A DNA stretch of 64,000 nt from Agromyces hippuratus (GCF_013410355.1 NZ_JACCFI010000001.1:2294001-2358000), one strand, 5' to 3'; counted from the stretch's first letter, positions 35,347 to 43,928 are shown. Numbers and translations: made by a program. Notes: generated by a model from the sequence alone, not told the origin.

Positions 35347-36035
35347 GGGGCGCTCGCGGGCACCGCGACGCTGTAGTCGGCGTCGACGAGGATCGGCATG
35401 TGATCGGATGACCCGCGCGCGAGCGTCTCGACGCCGGCGATGTCGAGACCGACCGAGGTCGCGAGATCGAAGTGACCGCGGAAGAACTTGTACCGCGTAT
35501 ACGTGCGCTTGTCGCTGAGCGTCAGGTCGTAGCCCGAGTCGCGCACCTTCTCGCCGAGGTTCTCCTTGAAGATCGGGTAGTTGTAGTCGCCGACCATGAG
35601 GGTGGGCAGGCCGGGGCCGAGGAACTGGAGCTCTCCGAGGGCCGACTTGATCTGGTGGCGTCGCAGCGAGTTCAGCGCGGTCAACGGCGCCGCGTGGAAC
35701 GAGGCGACGATCAGCTCGCGCTGCGCCTCGTTGTCGAAGAGCCGCACACCGATGAGGCGCTCGTGCGCGGGCCGCAGCAGCCGGTCGTGCAACGACTTCT
35801 TCAGTGCGAAGGCCTGGATGCGCACCGCCCGGAACCGCTCGGCGTCGTAGTAGAGCGCGAGGCCGAGCCGGTTGCGCTGGGTCGCGTCGGCGAGCTGCAG
35901 ATCGTGGATCTGCTGCGGCAGGTCTTGCGTGTCGCACTCCTGCAGGCAGAGGATGTCGGGCGAGTAGCGCTCGACGAGGCCGACGAGCTCGCCACTCGCC
36001 CGGTGCTTGCGGAGGTTGTAGCTGATCACGCGCAT
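35343..36035 (-). CDS. Endonuclease/exonuclease/phosphatase (EEP) family protein
   Basis: 230 residues. The EEP fold is shown by the opening MRVISYNLRKHRASGELVGL, metal-ligand motif ILCLQECD, central VASFHAAPLT, catalytic GDYNYP and the terminal ARGSSDHMPILVD. These metal-dependent enzymes cleave phosphodiester or phosphomonoester bonds in DNA, lipids or inositol phosphates. The small size and lack of a signal peptide suggest a cytoplasmic enzyme. It has its own promoter (TAGGCT at 36045-36050) and leads two proteins of unknown function. Confidence 0.85.
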   Translation of the reverse strand: MRVISYNLRKHRASGELVGLVERYSPDILCLQECDTQDLPQQIHDLQLADATQRNRLGLALYYDAERFRAVRIQAFALKKSLHDRLLRPAHERLIGVRLFDNEAQRELIVASFHAAPLTALNSLRRHQIKSALGELQFLGPGLPTLMVGDYNYPIFKENLGEKVRDSGYDLTLSDKRTYTRYKFFRGHFDLATSVGLDIAGVETLARGSSDHMPILVDADYSVAVPASAP

Positions 36036-36044
36036 GGTTCGATC

Positions 36045-36050
36045 AGCCTA
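36045..36050 (-). promoter_or_regulatory. -10 element of the EEP operon
   Basis: TAGGCT on the minus strand, nine bases upstream of the EEP ATG. This would give a leaderless or nearly leaderless transcript. Confidence 0.5.
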
Positions 36051-36085
36051 CGTCCCCCGGCTCCCGTCGGCCCCAGAATCTCGGA

Positions 36086-37249
36086 TCAGATCAGACGGCG
36101 ACCAGGCGCCACGCCGACGCGCACGTGCAGTCCCGTCGCGGCCTCCTCGAGCGCGAGGTCGAGTTCGGCGAGCGGATGCGTCGCCCCCACGAGCTCCTCG
36201 AAGGGCAGCTGCTGCCATGCCCGCTCGAGGAACGCGACCGCGCGCTCGAGCTGCACCGCCGTGTAGTTGTGCACACCGGTCACGGTGGCGAGGCGCCGCA
36301 CGATCGTCTCGGGGTCGAGGCTCACCTCCGACCCGGGCGACACGCTGCCGACGAGCACGGCGACGCCGCCGACCCCGATGACGTCGAGCACGGTGCGCAC
36401 CGCTGCCGCCGTGCCCGAGGCTTCGATCGCCACCAGCACCTCGGTGAGCCCGCGCTCCGCGAAGCGGGCGAGCACGGCGTCGAGGCGTTCGGGCGCGGCG
36501 CCGCGGGCGAGCGGGTCGACCGTGACGGCGCCGAGCCGCCGGGCGAACGCGCGCCGCGAGGCATCCGGGTCCGCGACGATGACCTCGGCGCCCGCCTCGA
36601 CGGCCATTGCCGCGACCGACAGCCCGATCATGCCCGCCCCCGTCACGAGCAGGAGGGCTCCGTCGAGTTCGACCCGCGCCGCAGCGGCGTCGAGGGCGGC
36701 GACCGCGGTGGCCGTCGCGCAGGAGGCGGGCGCGGCGATGGCTGCAGGCAGCGTCTCGCTCACACGCACCGTCGCGGTACCGGCGCGCAACTGCACGTGA
36801 GTGGCGAATCCGCCCGACAGCTCCCAGCCGCGGTGCACGCGCTCATGTCCGTACTTGGCGAGCGTGCGGCACTTCTGGGCGAGCCCCCTGCGGCACCGGT
36901 CGCAGTCGCCGCAGCTGACGGTGACCGACCAGACGACGCGGTCGCCGAGCGCGAGCGGCGACCCGTCGGCCCGCACGGCGCCGTCGCCGACGGCGACGAC
37001 GCGGCCGACCTGCTCGTGCCCGAGCACGAGCGGCGCGGGGGCCGAGCGGTGGCCGCTGACGGTGTGCACGTCGGAACCGCAGACGGTCGCGAGCTCGACC
37101 TCGACGAGCGCCTCGCCGGGCGCGAGCCGCACGCCGGGCGCCGCGAGCGCCTCGTGCGGGCGGCCGGGTTCGTACCAGACCATGGCGACCGGTGAGGGCT
37201 TGACGATCACGTCGAGGTCGCCCACCCGCACGACGGTGTGCATCGACAT
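36086..37249 (-). CDS. Zinc-dependent alcohol dehydrogenase associated with phosphonate catabolism
   Basis: 387 residues of the medium-chain dehydrogenase family. Catalytic zinc ligands are Cys57, Asp60 and His78/Glu79 (TVCGSDVHT, LVLGHEQVG); the structural zinc site is Cys113, Cys116, Cys119 and Cys127. The Rossmann motif is VTGAGMIGLSVAAMA. It is the last gene of the phn-type operon, 4 bp after the HAD hydrolase gene, and corresponds to the alcohol dehydrogenase often found beside phosphonate genes (TIGR03366 type). It may reduce or oxidise the aldehyde released from the phosphonate. Substrate is inferred from context only. Confidence 0.85.
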   Translation of the reverse strand: MSMHTVVRVGDLDVIVKPSPVAMVWYEPGRPHEALAAPGVRLAPGEALVEVELATVCGSDVHTVSGHRSAPAPLVLGHEQVGRVVAVGDGAVRADGSPLALGDRVVWSVTVSCGDCDRCRRGLAQKCRTLAKYGHERVHRGWELSGGFATHVQLRAGTATVRVSETLPAAIAAPASCATATAVAALDAAAARVELDGALLLVTGAGMIGLSVAAMAVEAGAEVIVADPDASRRAFARRLGAVTVDPLARGAAPERLDAVLARFAERGLTEVLVAIEASGTAAAVRTVLDVIGVGGVAVLVGSVSPGSEVSLDPETIVRRLATVTGVHNYTAVQLERAVAFLERAWQQLPFEELVGATHPLAELDLALEEAATGLHVRVGVAPGRRLI

Positions 37250-37253
37250 CGCC

Positions 37254-38117
37254 CTACTCGCCGCGGAGGCCGAGCAGCGCGGGCAGCTCGGTGATGTTCT
37301 CGATGACGGCGTCGGCGCCGGCGGCCTCGAGTGCCTCGCGGTCGTGGGCGCCGCTCAGCACGCCGACCACGAACCCGGCGCCCGCGTTGACGCCCGATGC
37401 GACATCGCTCACGGTGTCGCCGACGACGACCATCGCGTCGACCGCGCTCGCGCCCGTGCGCAGCAACGCCGTGAGCGGCAGGTCGGGGTACGGGCGACCG
37501 CGTCCGGCGTCGGCCGGCGACAGCAGCAGGTCGGCGAGGTCGTGCCAGCCGAGCGCGTCGATGATCGCGGTGCGCGTCTCGGGCGAGAACCCGGTCGTGA
37601 GCACGACGGATGCCCCGGCGCCCCGCAGTTCCCTGATGACGTCGGCCGCGCCGGCGATCTCGGCGACGCCCTCGCTCGCGACGAGCTCGGAGTACGCTCC
37701 CTCGAAGGCCGCGTTGCCCCGCTGCGCGGCGGCTTCGTCGCCATCGGCGAGCACGCGGAACACCTCGATCTTCGACTGCCCCATCGTGTCGCGCACGTAC
37801 TGCAGCGCGGCGTCGAAGGCCTCGCCGGTGGCGATGCCGCTGCGCTCGGCAGCCAGGGCGAACGCCCGCTCGACGACCCCGTCGTCGGCGACGGTGGTGC
37901 CGGCCATGTCGAGCACGATGAGCTCGATGTCACCGGATTCCTCGTCGTCGTCGTCGAAGTCGTCGTCGTCGAGTTCCGCGAGTCGGTCGAGTCGGTCGTC
38001 GAGCTGGTCGGCCGAGAGCGCGCGGAGGTCGACCTCGCCGGTCTCCGTCTGCTCGACCAGTTCGTCGCGCTCGGCGAGTTCGTCGGCGGAGAGGCCGGTG
38101 GTGGTGTTCGAGGTCAT
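37254..38117 (-). CDS. PhnX-like phosphonatase (HAD superfamily) with an acidic N-terminal extension
   Basis: 287 residues. The hydrolase core starts near residue 64. It shows the phosphonatase form of motif I, DMAGTTV (Asp70), the cap motif MGQSKIEVF whose Met112 and Lys116 match the catalytic Met/Schiff-base Lys pair of phosphonoacetaldehyde hydrolase, Arg208 in GRGRPYPDLP, and VVGDTVSDVA for Mg2+. The likely reaction is hydrolysis of phosphonoacetaldehyde or a close analogue to acetaldehyde and phosphate. Residues 1-63 are an unusual extension, very acidic at the end (DDDDFDDDDEESGD, 50-63), with no counterpart in PhnX as I know it. The ATG overlaps the stop of the FAD oxidase gene. Confidence 0.87.
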   Translation of the reverse strand: MTSNTTTGLSADELAERDELVEQTETGEVDLRALSADQLDDRLDRLAELDDDDFDDDDEESGDIELIVLDMAGTTVADDGVVERAFALAAERSGIATGEAFDAALQYVRDTMGQSKIEVFRVLADGDEAAAQRGNAAFEGAYSELVASEGVAEIAGAADVIRELRGAGASVVLTTGFSPETRTAIIDALGWHDLADLLLSPADAGRGRPYPDLPLTALLRTGASAVDAMVVVGDTVSDVASGVNAGAGFVVGVLSGAHDREALEAAGADAVIENITELPALLGLRGE

Positions 38118-39346
38118 GATGCGCCTTTCTGCAGGGTGGTCGTGAGTGCCGGGCCGAAGGCCGACGCGTCGCCGGAGATCCGCGAGTCGCCGGAGATCTG
38201 CGAGCCGCCGGAGCATCGTGGTTCGCCGGTGAAGCCGGCGACGACGTGCTCGGCGAGCCCGAGGCCCGTCGTCATGCCGATGCCCGTGGTCGCGCTTGCG
38301 AGGTGCACGCCGGGTTCGATCTCCTCGATGAGGAAGTCGTCGGGCCCGCTCGCGTAGACGCCCTGCCAGCGCTCGACGACGCGCAGCTCCTCGACGCCGA
38401 AGAGCGCGCGGGTCTCACCGAGCATCGACTCGAAGGCGAACTCGGATTGGAAGGGCGCGACGGTGGCCCCGCGCGAGTGGGTGTCGCCCACGATGAGGGT
38501 GCCGTCGGGCAGCCGCGCGTACATCTGGTTCAGGTCGAGCGCTGCGAGGTCGGGCCGCTCGGCGTGCAGTCGCTCGCGGAGCGCCGCTGCGGCCGGCGTC
38601 GCCGAGAAGGCGCCGTAGCGCACGAGCGACCACCCGGTGAGGAGCGGCGCGGCGAGCGGCATCCGCAGTTCGGCGGAGACCCGCATCATGTCGAGCGAGC
38701 ACCGCACGATGCCGTGGCGCTCGGCGAGCTCGGGGTAGAGCAGGTCGAGGTCGTGGTTCACCGCGACAATCACGCGGCCGGCGTCGATCGGGCCGCGGCT
38801 CGTCTCGACGCGGCCGGGCCGCACGGCGCCGACCGTGGTGCGGCGACGGAATTCCACGCCCTCCCGTTCGAGGTGCGCGGCGAGTGCGATGACGGCCTGG
38901 CGAGGGTTCGCCTGCAGGTCGAGCGGCAGGAACGCGCCGCCGACGGCCGTGCCCGAGGCGAGCGGCATCCGCTCTTCGGCCTCGGCCGCCGTGAGCAGCT
39001 CGACCTCGTCGCCGCGCGTCGCAGCGAGGTCGCGGAGCACCGCGAACTCATCGTCGCGACGGGCGGCCACGAGGGTGCCCGACTCGCGCAGCCACACGCC
39101 GGCGTCGAGGGCGAGTCCGAGCCACAGCTCACGAGAGGTGAGCGCGAACTCGCGGGCGAGCCCGGCCTGCGGCGTGAAGCACAGGTGTCCGAAGTTGCGC
39201 ACGGATGCCCCGGAGGGCTCGCTGCCCCGCTCGATCACGACGACCCGCTGCCCCCGCCGGTGCGCGGCGAGTGCGGCGCCGAGGCCGACGATGCCCGAGC
39301 CGACCACGGCGACGTCGAAGCCGGCCGCGCCGATCACCGCGCTCAT
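38114..39346 (-). CDS. FAD-dependent amine oxidase of phosphonate operons (TIGR03364-like)
   Basis: 410 residues of the glycine-oxidase/DAO fold. The FAD motif VVGSGIVGLGAALAAHRRG starts near 15, followed by VIERGSEPSGASVRNFGH; a C-terminal TTGIGMTTGLGLAEHV closes the flavin site. In phosphonate clusters this family is thought to deaminate aminoethylphosphonate or its N-methyl form oxidatively to phosphonoacetaldehyde, the substrate of the next enzyme. Genes on both sides overlap it by 4 bp. The last ~25 residues are a non-conserved tail containing ISGDSR-ISGDAS, encoded by an 18-bp tandem duplication. Confidence 0.85.
   Translation of the reverse strand: MSAVIGAAGFDVAVVGSGIVGLGAALAAHRRGQRVVVIERGSEPSGASVRNFGHLCFTPQAGLAREFALTSRELWLGLALDAGVWLRESGTLVAARRDDEFAVLRDLAATRGDEVELLTAAEAEERMPLASGTAVGGAFLPLDLQANPRQAVIALAAHLEREGVEFRRRTTVGAVRPGRVETSRGPIDAGRVIVAVNHDLDLLYPELAERHGIVRCSLDMMRVSAELRMPLAAPLLTGWSLVRYGAFSATPAAAALRERLHAERPDLAALDLNQMYARLPDGTLIVGDTHSRGATVAPFQSEFAFESMLGETRALFGVEELRVVERWQGVYASGPDDFLIEEIEPGVHLASATTGIGMTTGLGLAEHVVAGFTGEPRCSGGSQISGDSRISGDASAFGPALTTTLQKGAS
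38168..38203. repeat. 18-bp tandem duplication in the FAD oxidase 3' end
   Basis: GTCGCCGGAGATCCGCGA (38168-38185) is followed by a copy with one change (38186-38203), and by a degenerate third part. The repeat is in frame and adds residues to the C-terminal tail. Confidence 0.8.
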
Positions 39347-41100
39347 CGGAACACCCGCCGCATCCACATCGCGATGCCCTCGACGATCAGCACCGTGACG
39401 AGGATCATCAGCACGATCGCGGTCACGACCGCGTAATTCGAGCCCTGGCCGGCGTTCAGCAGGTAGTAGCCGATGCCGCCGCCGCCCACGATGCCGAGGA
39501 TCGTCGCCGCACGGATGTTCGTGTCGAGCAGGTAGAAGCTGTGGCCGATGAGCGCCCGAGTGCCCTGCGGCAACGTCGCCGAGGCGTAGACCTGGCCGCG
39601 GCTCGCGCCGGTGGCGCGGAGCGCGCGCTCGGGCCCCTGCTTCACCTCTTCGAACGAGTCGGCGATGAGCTTGCCGAGCAGGCCGACGCCGCCGAACGCG
39701 AGGGCGAGCGTACCCGCCTGGCTGCCGAGGCCGGTGATGACGATGAGCACGATCGCGAGGATCACCTCGGGGATGCCGCGGATCACGACGAGCAGCAGCC
39801 GCATCGAGGTGCGCACCGTGCCGTTCGGGGCGACGTTGCGGGCGGCGAGCGAGCCGACGAACACCGAGACGACGAAGGCGAGCAGGGTCGCGGCGAGGGC
39901 GATGCCGATCGTCTGCGCCATCGCGCCGAACATCGTGGCGGCGTCGTAGTTGCCGAAGCTCGGCGGCCAGAACTGCACGGCGATCGCGGGGACCTTCGCC
40001 CAGAACGTGACGAGGTCGCCCCACTGGATGTCGCAGACGAGCACGCTGCCGACGACGACCGCGAGTGCGACCCAGCCCCAGACGGCGTTGCGGATCCGTA
40101 CGGCGTCCCACGGGCGGCGGAGCGCCGCGTCGAGGTCGTGCGACACCGCCGGTCGAGCGACCGGCGTGGTCTCGACACCGCGCTTCCCGCCGGCTCGACC
40201 GGCGAGGCGCACGACCCGGTCACCCAGGCCGCGCCCCGTCGGCGCGCCGCCGAGCATCGCCTGGCGCACGACGCTCGAGACGATCTCCATGACGACGCAG
40301 AGCGCGAACATCACGAGCGCGATGCCGAGGCCCTCGGAGTAGTTCAGCGACTTGAACGCGAACGACATCTCCATGCCGAGGCCGACGACGCCGACGTAGC
40401 CGAGCACGACCGAGCCGCGCAGGTTGATGTCGTTGCGGTGCAGCACGGTCGCGACCCACGACGGGAGCACCTGTGGCAGGATGCCGCTCGTGAACTCCTG
40501 CAGCTTCGAGCCGCCCGCGGCGCGGATCGCGAGGCGAGGCCCCTCGTCGATCTGCTCGATCGCGTCGGCGAAGAGCTTGGAGATCATGCCGACCGAGTGG
40601 ATGCCGATCGCGAGGATGCCCGGGAGCGACCCGAGCGAGAACATGAGCACGAAGACCATCGCGAGCACGACGTCGGGGATCGCACGAGTGAGCACCGTGA
40701 CGAAACGCCCGAAGGCCTGCCAGCCCCGGCCCGGCGTCGTGTTCGACGCCGCGAGGTAGGCGACCGGCACCGAGATGACCGCGGCGAGCAGCGTGCCGCA
40801 GAGCACGAGGCCGATCGTGAGGGCGGTCAGGTAGAGGAGCTCCCCAGTCTCGGGGAAGGTGATGGTGCCGACGCGGGCGAAGAACCGCTCGGCGTTGCCC
40901 CAGCTCTCGATCATGCTCGGGATCGAGATGCCCGAGTCGGCGAGGGCGATGACGGATGCCACGATGATCGCGCCGAGCGTCAGGGTCGCGGCGATGCGCT
41001 CCGGCGAGACGCGGCGGCGGGGCGCGCGTTCGGCGACCGAGGGCGACGGTGCGGGCGGCGGCGCCGACGGGGCCGGCGGCGTGGCGGTGGCGAGACTCAT
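39343..41100 (-). CDS. phnE: Phosphonate ABC transporter permease, double-length PhnE
   Basis: 585 residues, about twice the normal PhnE. It contains two homologous membrane domains. The first (about 30-290) has the permease loop EQIDEGPRLAIRAAGGSKLQ (EAA motif) and the second (about 330-585) the corresponding FEEVKQGPERALRATGASRG. Each has about six spans and ends with a similar GLGMEMS / GGGIGYYL segment. The chain is therefore a fused PhnE-PhnE dimer that forms the whole transmembrane channel for PhnC and PhnD. Start and stop overlap phnC and the FAD oxidase gene by 4 bp. Confidence 0.92.
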   Translation of the reverse strand: MSLATATPPAPSAPPPAPSPSVAERAPRRRVSPERIAATLTLGAIIVASVIALADSGISIPSMIESWGNAERFFARVGTITFPETGELLYLTALTIGLVLCGTLLAAVISVPVAYLAASNTTPGRGWQAFGRFVTVLTRAIPDVVLAMVFVLMFSLGSLPGILAIGIHSVGMISKLFADAIEQIDEGPRLAIRAAGGSKLQEFTSGILPQVLPSWVATVLHRNDINLRGSVVLGYVGVVGLGMEMSFAFKSLNYSEGLGIALVMFALCVVMEIVSSVVRQAMLGGAPTGRGLGDRVVRLAGRAGGKRGVETTPVARPAVSHDLDAALRRPWDAVRIRNAVWGWVALAVVVGSVLVCDIQWGDLVTFWAKVPAIAVQFWPPSFGNYDAATMFGAMAQTIGIALAATLLAFVVSVFVGSLAARNVAPNGTVRTSMRLLLVVIRGIPEVILAIVLIVITGLGSQAGTLALAFGGVGLLGKLIADSFEEVKQGPERALRATGASRGQVYASATLPQGTRALIGHSFYLLDTNIRAATILGIVGGGGIGYYLLNAGQGSNYAVVTAIVLMILVTVLIVEGIAMWMRRVFR

Positions 41101-41966
41101 GAGCGCAGCGCGCCGTCGGCGAGGCGGGTCTCGGACGCGGCATCGGCCGCGGCATCCGCGAGTTCGACCTCGATCGCCTCGAGTTCGGTGGTCGAGGTGG
41201 CGACCCGGCCGTAGATCTCCATGACCTCGGCCTTGGAGAGTCCCTCGGCTGGGGTGTCGAGCACGACCTCGCCGTGGCGGAGGCCGACGATGCGGTCGCC
41301 CCACGAGAGCGCGAGGTCGACCTGGTGGAGGCTGCAGACGACGGTGAGGCCCGCGTCCATCGCGATCTCGCGGATGAGCGACATGACCTGTTCGCTCGAC
41401 TCGGGGTCGAGGGAGGCGACGGGCTCGTCGGCGAGGAGGATCTCGGGGCCTTGCATGAGGGCGCGTGCGATGGCGACGCGCTGCTGCTGGCCGCCCGAGA
41501 GGGTGTCGGCGCGCTGGTAGGCCCGGTCGAGCAGGCCCACCCGGTCGAGGTGGGCGAGCGCCGTGAGCTTCAGGCGCCGCGGGTAGCTCCACAGCCCGAT
41601 GCGCGGCCCGCGCAGCTCCGAGAGCGCGCCGGTCAGCACGTTCTCGAGCACGGTGAGCGAGGGCACGAGGTCGAACTGCTGGAAGACGAAGCCCAAGCGG
41701 CTGCGCAGGGCCCGGAGGCGCCGCCCCGTGAGGCGCGGCACCTCCTGGCCGAGCACTCGCACGGAACCCGCGGTCGGGGTCTCGAGGCCGTCGAGGTGCC
41801 GGAGCAGCGTCGACTTGCCCGACCCCGAGAGCCCGAGGAGCACCACGATCTCCCCCCGCGCGACCGTGAGCGACGCCCCTTGCAGCGCCACGGTGCGGCC
41901 GAACTCCTTGGTGAGTCCGGTGACCTCGATGACGGCTGCATCCCCGTTGTCGACTGGCGTGCTCAT
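41097..41966 (-). CDS. phnC: Phosphonate ABC transporter ATP-binding protein
   Basis: 289 residues. Walker A is GLSGSGKST (45-53), the Q-loop is VFQQFDLVPSL, the signature is LSGGQQQRVAIARAL, Walker B is ILLADEPVASLDPES and the H-loop is VVCSLHQVDLAL. The Q-loop and PRRLKLTALAHLDRVGL region are typical of PhnC. It energises phosphonate uptake with PhnD and the fused PhnE. An uncommon acidic C-terminal tail (VELADAAADAASETR) follows the ATPase domain. phnD is 56 bp upstream; that gap holds a short ACACGGA tandem repeat on the minus strand. Confidence 0.93.
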   Translation of the reverse strand: MSTPVDNGDAAVIEVTGLTKEFGRTVALQGASLTVARGEIVVLLGLSGSGKSTLLRHLDGLETPTAGSVRVLGQEVPRLTGRRLRALRSRLGFVFQQFDLVPSLTVLENVLTGALSELRGPRIGLWSYPRRLKLTALAHLDRVGLLDRAYQRADTLSGGQQQRVAIARALMQGPEILLADEPVASLDPESSEQVMSLIREIAMDAGLTVVCSLHQVDLALSWGDRIVGLRHGEVVLDTPAEGLSKAEVMEIYGRVATSTTELEAIEVELADAAADAASETRLADGALRS

Positions 41967-42022
41967 TCGGTGCTCCGTGTTCCGTGTTCCGTGCGTTCTC
42001 GAGCGTGTACAGTGCGAAGGCG

Positions 42023-42949
42023 TCAGCCCTGGCACTGCTCCGCGTTGGTCTGCTCGCAGATGTCGCGGATGGTGTCGTAGTACGCGTCGTCCACCGGCGA
42101 GGTGGCGAAGAAGACGCTGCGGAACGCATCGCTGTCGGCGCTGTCGATGCCGGCGGCGATGATCTCGTCGATCGTGACCTCGCCGAGGATGTCGGTCAGC
42201 TGGGTCTGCAGCTCTTCGGGAAGCGTGTTCGAGAGCACGATCGGAGCACCGGGGACCATGGTCTCCGCGACGACCTCGACCTTGTCGCTCTTGGCGACCT
42301 CGCTGTCCTCGGCGAAGCCGGCCTCGCACTCGACGCCCTCACCGGTCTTGGTGACCGAGACGTCGTGCTTGCCCGCGAACACCGGGGTGACGTCGGTCTC
42401 GGGGTCGATGCCCTCGTTCAGCAGGTTGTAGCTCGGGAACAGGTAGCCCGAGGTCGACGACGGGTCGACGAAGCAGACCTTCTTGCCCTCGAAGCCGGCG
42501 AGGTCGGTGACGGCGCTGCCCTTGGGCACGATCGCCTGCGAGAAGTAGCCGGGCTCCTGGCCCTCTTCGGTGATGATCGACGAGATCGGGGTGAGGGCGG
42601 CACCGTTGTTCGTCGCGGTCACATAGGTGAAGCCCGAGAAGGAGGCGACGTCGATCTTGCCTGCGACGGCGGCCTCGATGAGCGCGGCGTAGTCGGTGGA
42701 CTCGTGGTACTCGACCGTCTTGCCGGTCTCCTGCGCGATGTAGTCCATGAGCGGCTGGTAGTTCGTCTCGGTGTCGACCGAGTCGGGCACCACGCCGAAG
42801 ACGAGCGTGTTCTCGTCGACGGCGAACTTCGCGCCCGAGGCATCCGCTTCGGCGTCGTCGGCCGCGGAGGGCGACGAACAGGCGGCGAGGCCGACGGTGA
42901 GCAGGGCCGCTGCGGCGATCGCGGGCCAGGCCTTGGTGTTGAGCTTCAT
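42023..42949 (-). CDS. phnD: Phosphonate-binding lipoprotein
   Basis: 308 residues from the ATG at 42949, with GAAAGG upstream. A lipoprotein signal peptide ends in LTVGLAAC, so the protein is anchored outside the membrane through Cys. The mature part matches PhnD: FGVVPDSVDTETNYQPLMDY, GKIDVASFSGFTYV and KKVCFVDPSSTSGYLFPS, the last with the serine/threonine residues that hold the phosphonate group. It is the first gene of a six-gene operon for uptake and breakdown. Confidence 0.93.
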   Translation of the reverse strand: MKLNTKAWPAIAAAALLTVGLAACSSPSAADDAEADASGAKFAVDENTLVFGVVPDSVDTETNYQPLMDYIAQETGKTVEYHESTDYAALIEAAVAGKIDVASFSGFTYVTATNNGAALTPISSIITEEGQEPGYFSQAIVPKGSAVTDLAGFEGKKVCFVDPSSTSGYLFPSYNLLNEGIDPETDVTPVFAGKHDVSVTKTGEGVECEAGFAEDSEVAKSDKVEVVAETMVPGAPIVLSNTLPEELQTQLTDILGEVTIDEIIAAGIDSADSDAFRSVFFATSPVDDAYYDTIRDICEQTNAEQCQG

Positions 42950-43046
42950 CGGAAACCTTTCGTGACCGCTGCGCCCGGTGCAGGCGCATGCTGTGTGTTC
43001 CGTTGCCCCAACGTAGGCAGCCCTGTCCAACGCCGGGCGGCGGCGT

Positions 43047-43064
43047 GGTTACCGGAAGGTGAAC
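43047..43064 (-). promoter_or_regulatory. PHO-box-like direct repeat upstream of phnD
   Basis: On the minus strand GTTCACC (43064-43058) is followed at exactly 11-bp spacing by GGTAACC (43053-43047). Actinobacterial PhoP binds 11-bp direct repeats with a conserved GTTCACC core. The second copy matches at five of seven positions. The site is about 100 bp from phnD and 120 bp from the divergent OsmC gene. Confidence 0.5.
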
Positions 43065-43183
43065 CGCGAACGGCGTTCTCGGGCGGGTCGCAACCGCTTG
43101 CGACTCTTCGCCGTGTGACGATGCGTTGCGCCCGGTGACGCGGCTGCGAGCAGCCGACCTCCGCCGCCCCATATCGTGCGGGC

Positions 43184-43711
43184 ATGACCCTCCTCGACGA
43201 CACCACCACGACCGCCTTCCCACCCGCCGAGCGCGCGGAGCGACTCGCCGCAGCCGGCGCAGCCTGGGCCGACCGCATCGAGCGCAGCCCCGATGCCGCC
43301 CACCTCACCTACACCGTCACGGGCCGGGGCACCGGTGCCGTCGCGAGCGCGATCACCGCCGGACGCCACCGCTTCGAGCTCGCCGGCGACGATGTCGCCG
43401 CGAGTCCGGTGGAGTACGCCCTCGGCGCGCTCATCTCGTGTCAGATCGTGGTCTACCGGCTGTACGCCGGCGCACTCGGCATCCAGCTCGACGACATCGA
43501 GATCACGGCCGAGGGCGACCTCGACGCGCGCAAGCTGTTCGGCATCGACGAGTCGGTGCGGGCCGGCTTCAACCAGGTGCGGCTCACCGTGAAGCTCCAC
43601 GGCCCCGAGAGCTCCGAACGCTATGAGGCCCTCCGCGAGACCGTCGACGCGCACTGCCCGGTGCTCGACCTCTTCGCGAACCCGGTGCCGACGACCGTGG
43701 TGCTCGGCTGA
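43184..43711 (+). CDS. OsmC/Ohr-family peroxide-detoxifying protein
   Basis: 175 residues. The two redox cysteines of the family are in LGALISCQIVVYRLYA and VDAHCPVLDLFANP. OsmC proteins are cytoplasmic thiol peroxidases that reduce organic hydroperoxides. It is divergent from the phosphonate operon and stands alone. Confidence 0.85.
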   Translation: MTLLDDTTTTAFPPAERAERLAAAGAAWADRIERSPDAAHLTYTVTGRGTGAVASAITAGRHRFELAGDDVAASPVEYALGALISCQIVVYRLYAGALGIQLDDIEITAEGDLDARKLFGIDESVRAGFNQVRLTVKLHGPESSERYEALRETVDAHCPVLDLFANPVPTTVVLG

Positions 43712-43733
43712 TCGCTCGCGAAGCGCGTTCGTT

Positions 43734-43928
43734 TCAGCGGCGGATGCGCCCCGGCCCCATCGCGGCACCGAGGCCGACGACGATGATGCCTGCGAAGAGC
43801 CACCCGTAGCGGCCCGAGACGACGCCGATCACGGCCAGCACGATGCCGACGGCGACCACGATGCGCGACAGGATGCGGCGGACCTTCGGCCGGGCGAAGA
43901 ACCGAGGCTGCTCGGCGGGCTCGCTCAT
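43734..43928 (-). CDS. Tiny membrane protein coupled to an SDR gene
   Basis: 64 residues; the ATG overlaps the SDR stop (ATGA). Two hydrophobic spans (ILSRIVVAVGIVLAVIGVVS and YGWLFAGIIVVGLGAAMG) with a basic N terminus (ARPKVRRI). Unknown function. The overlap supports it as a real gene. Confidence 0.65.
   Translation of the reverse strand: MSEPAEQPRFFARPKVRRILSRIVVAVGIVLAVIGVVSGRYGWLFAGIIVVGLGAAMGPGRIRR

Noticed and set aside
39205..41214. Plus-strand 669-codon frame rich in Asp/Glu/Arg/His
   Set aside because: It is the reverse complement of phnE and the FAD oxidase gene, which have full family motifs and 4-bp overlaps with their neighbours.
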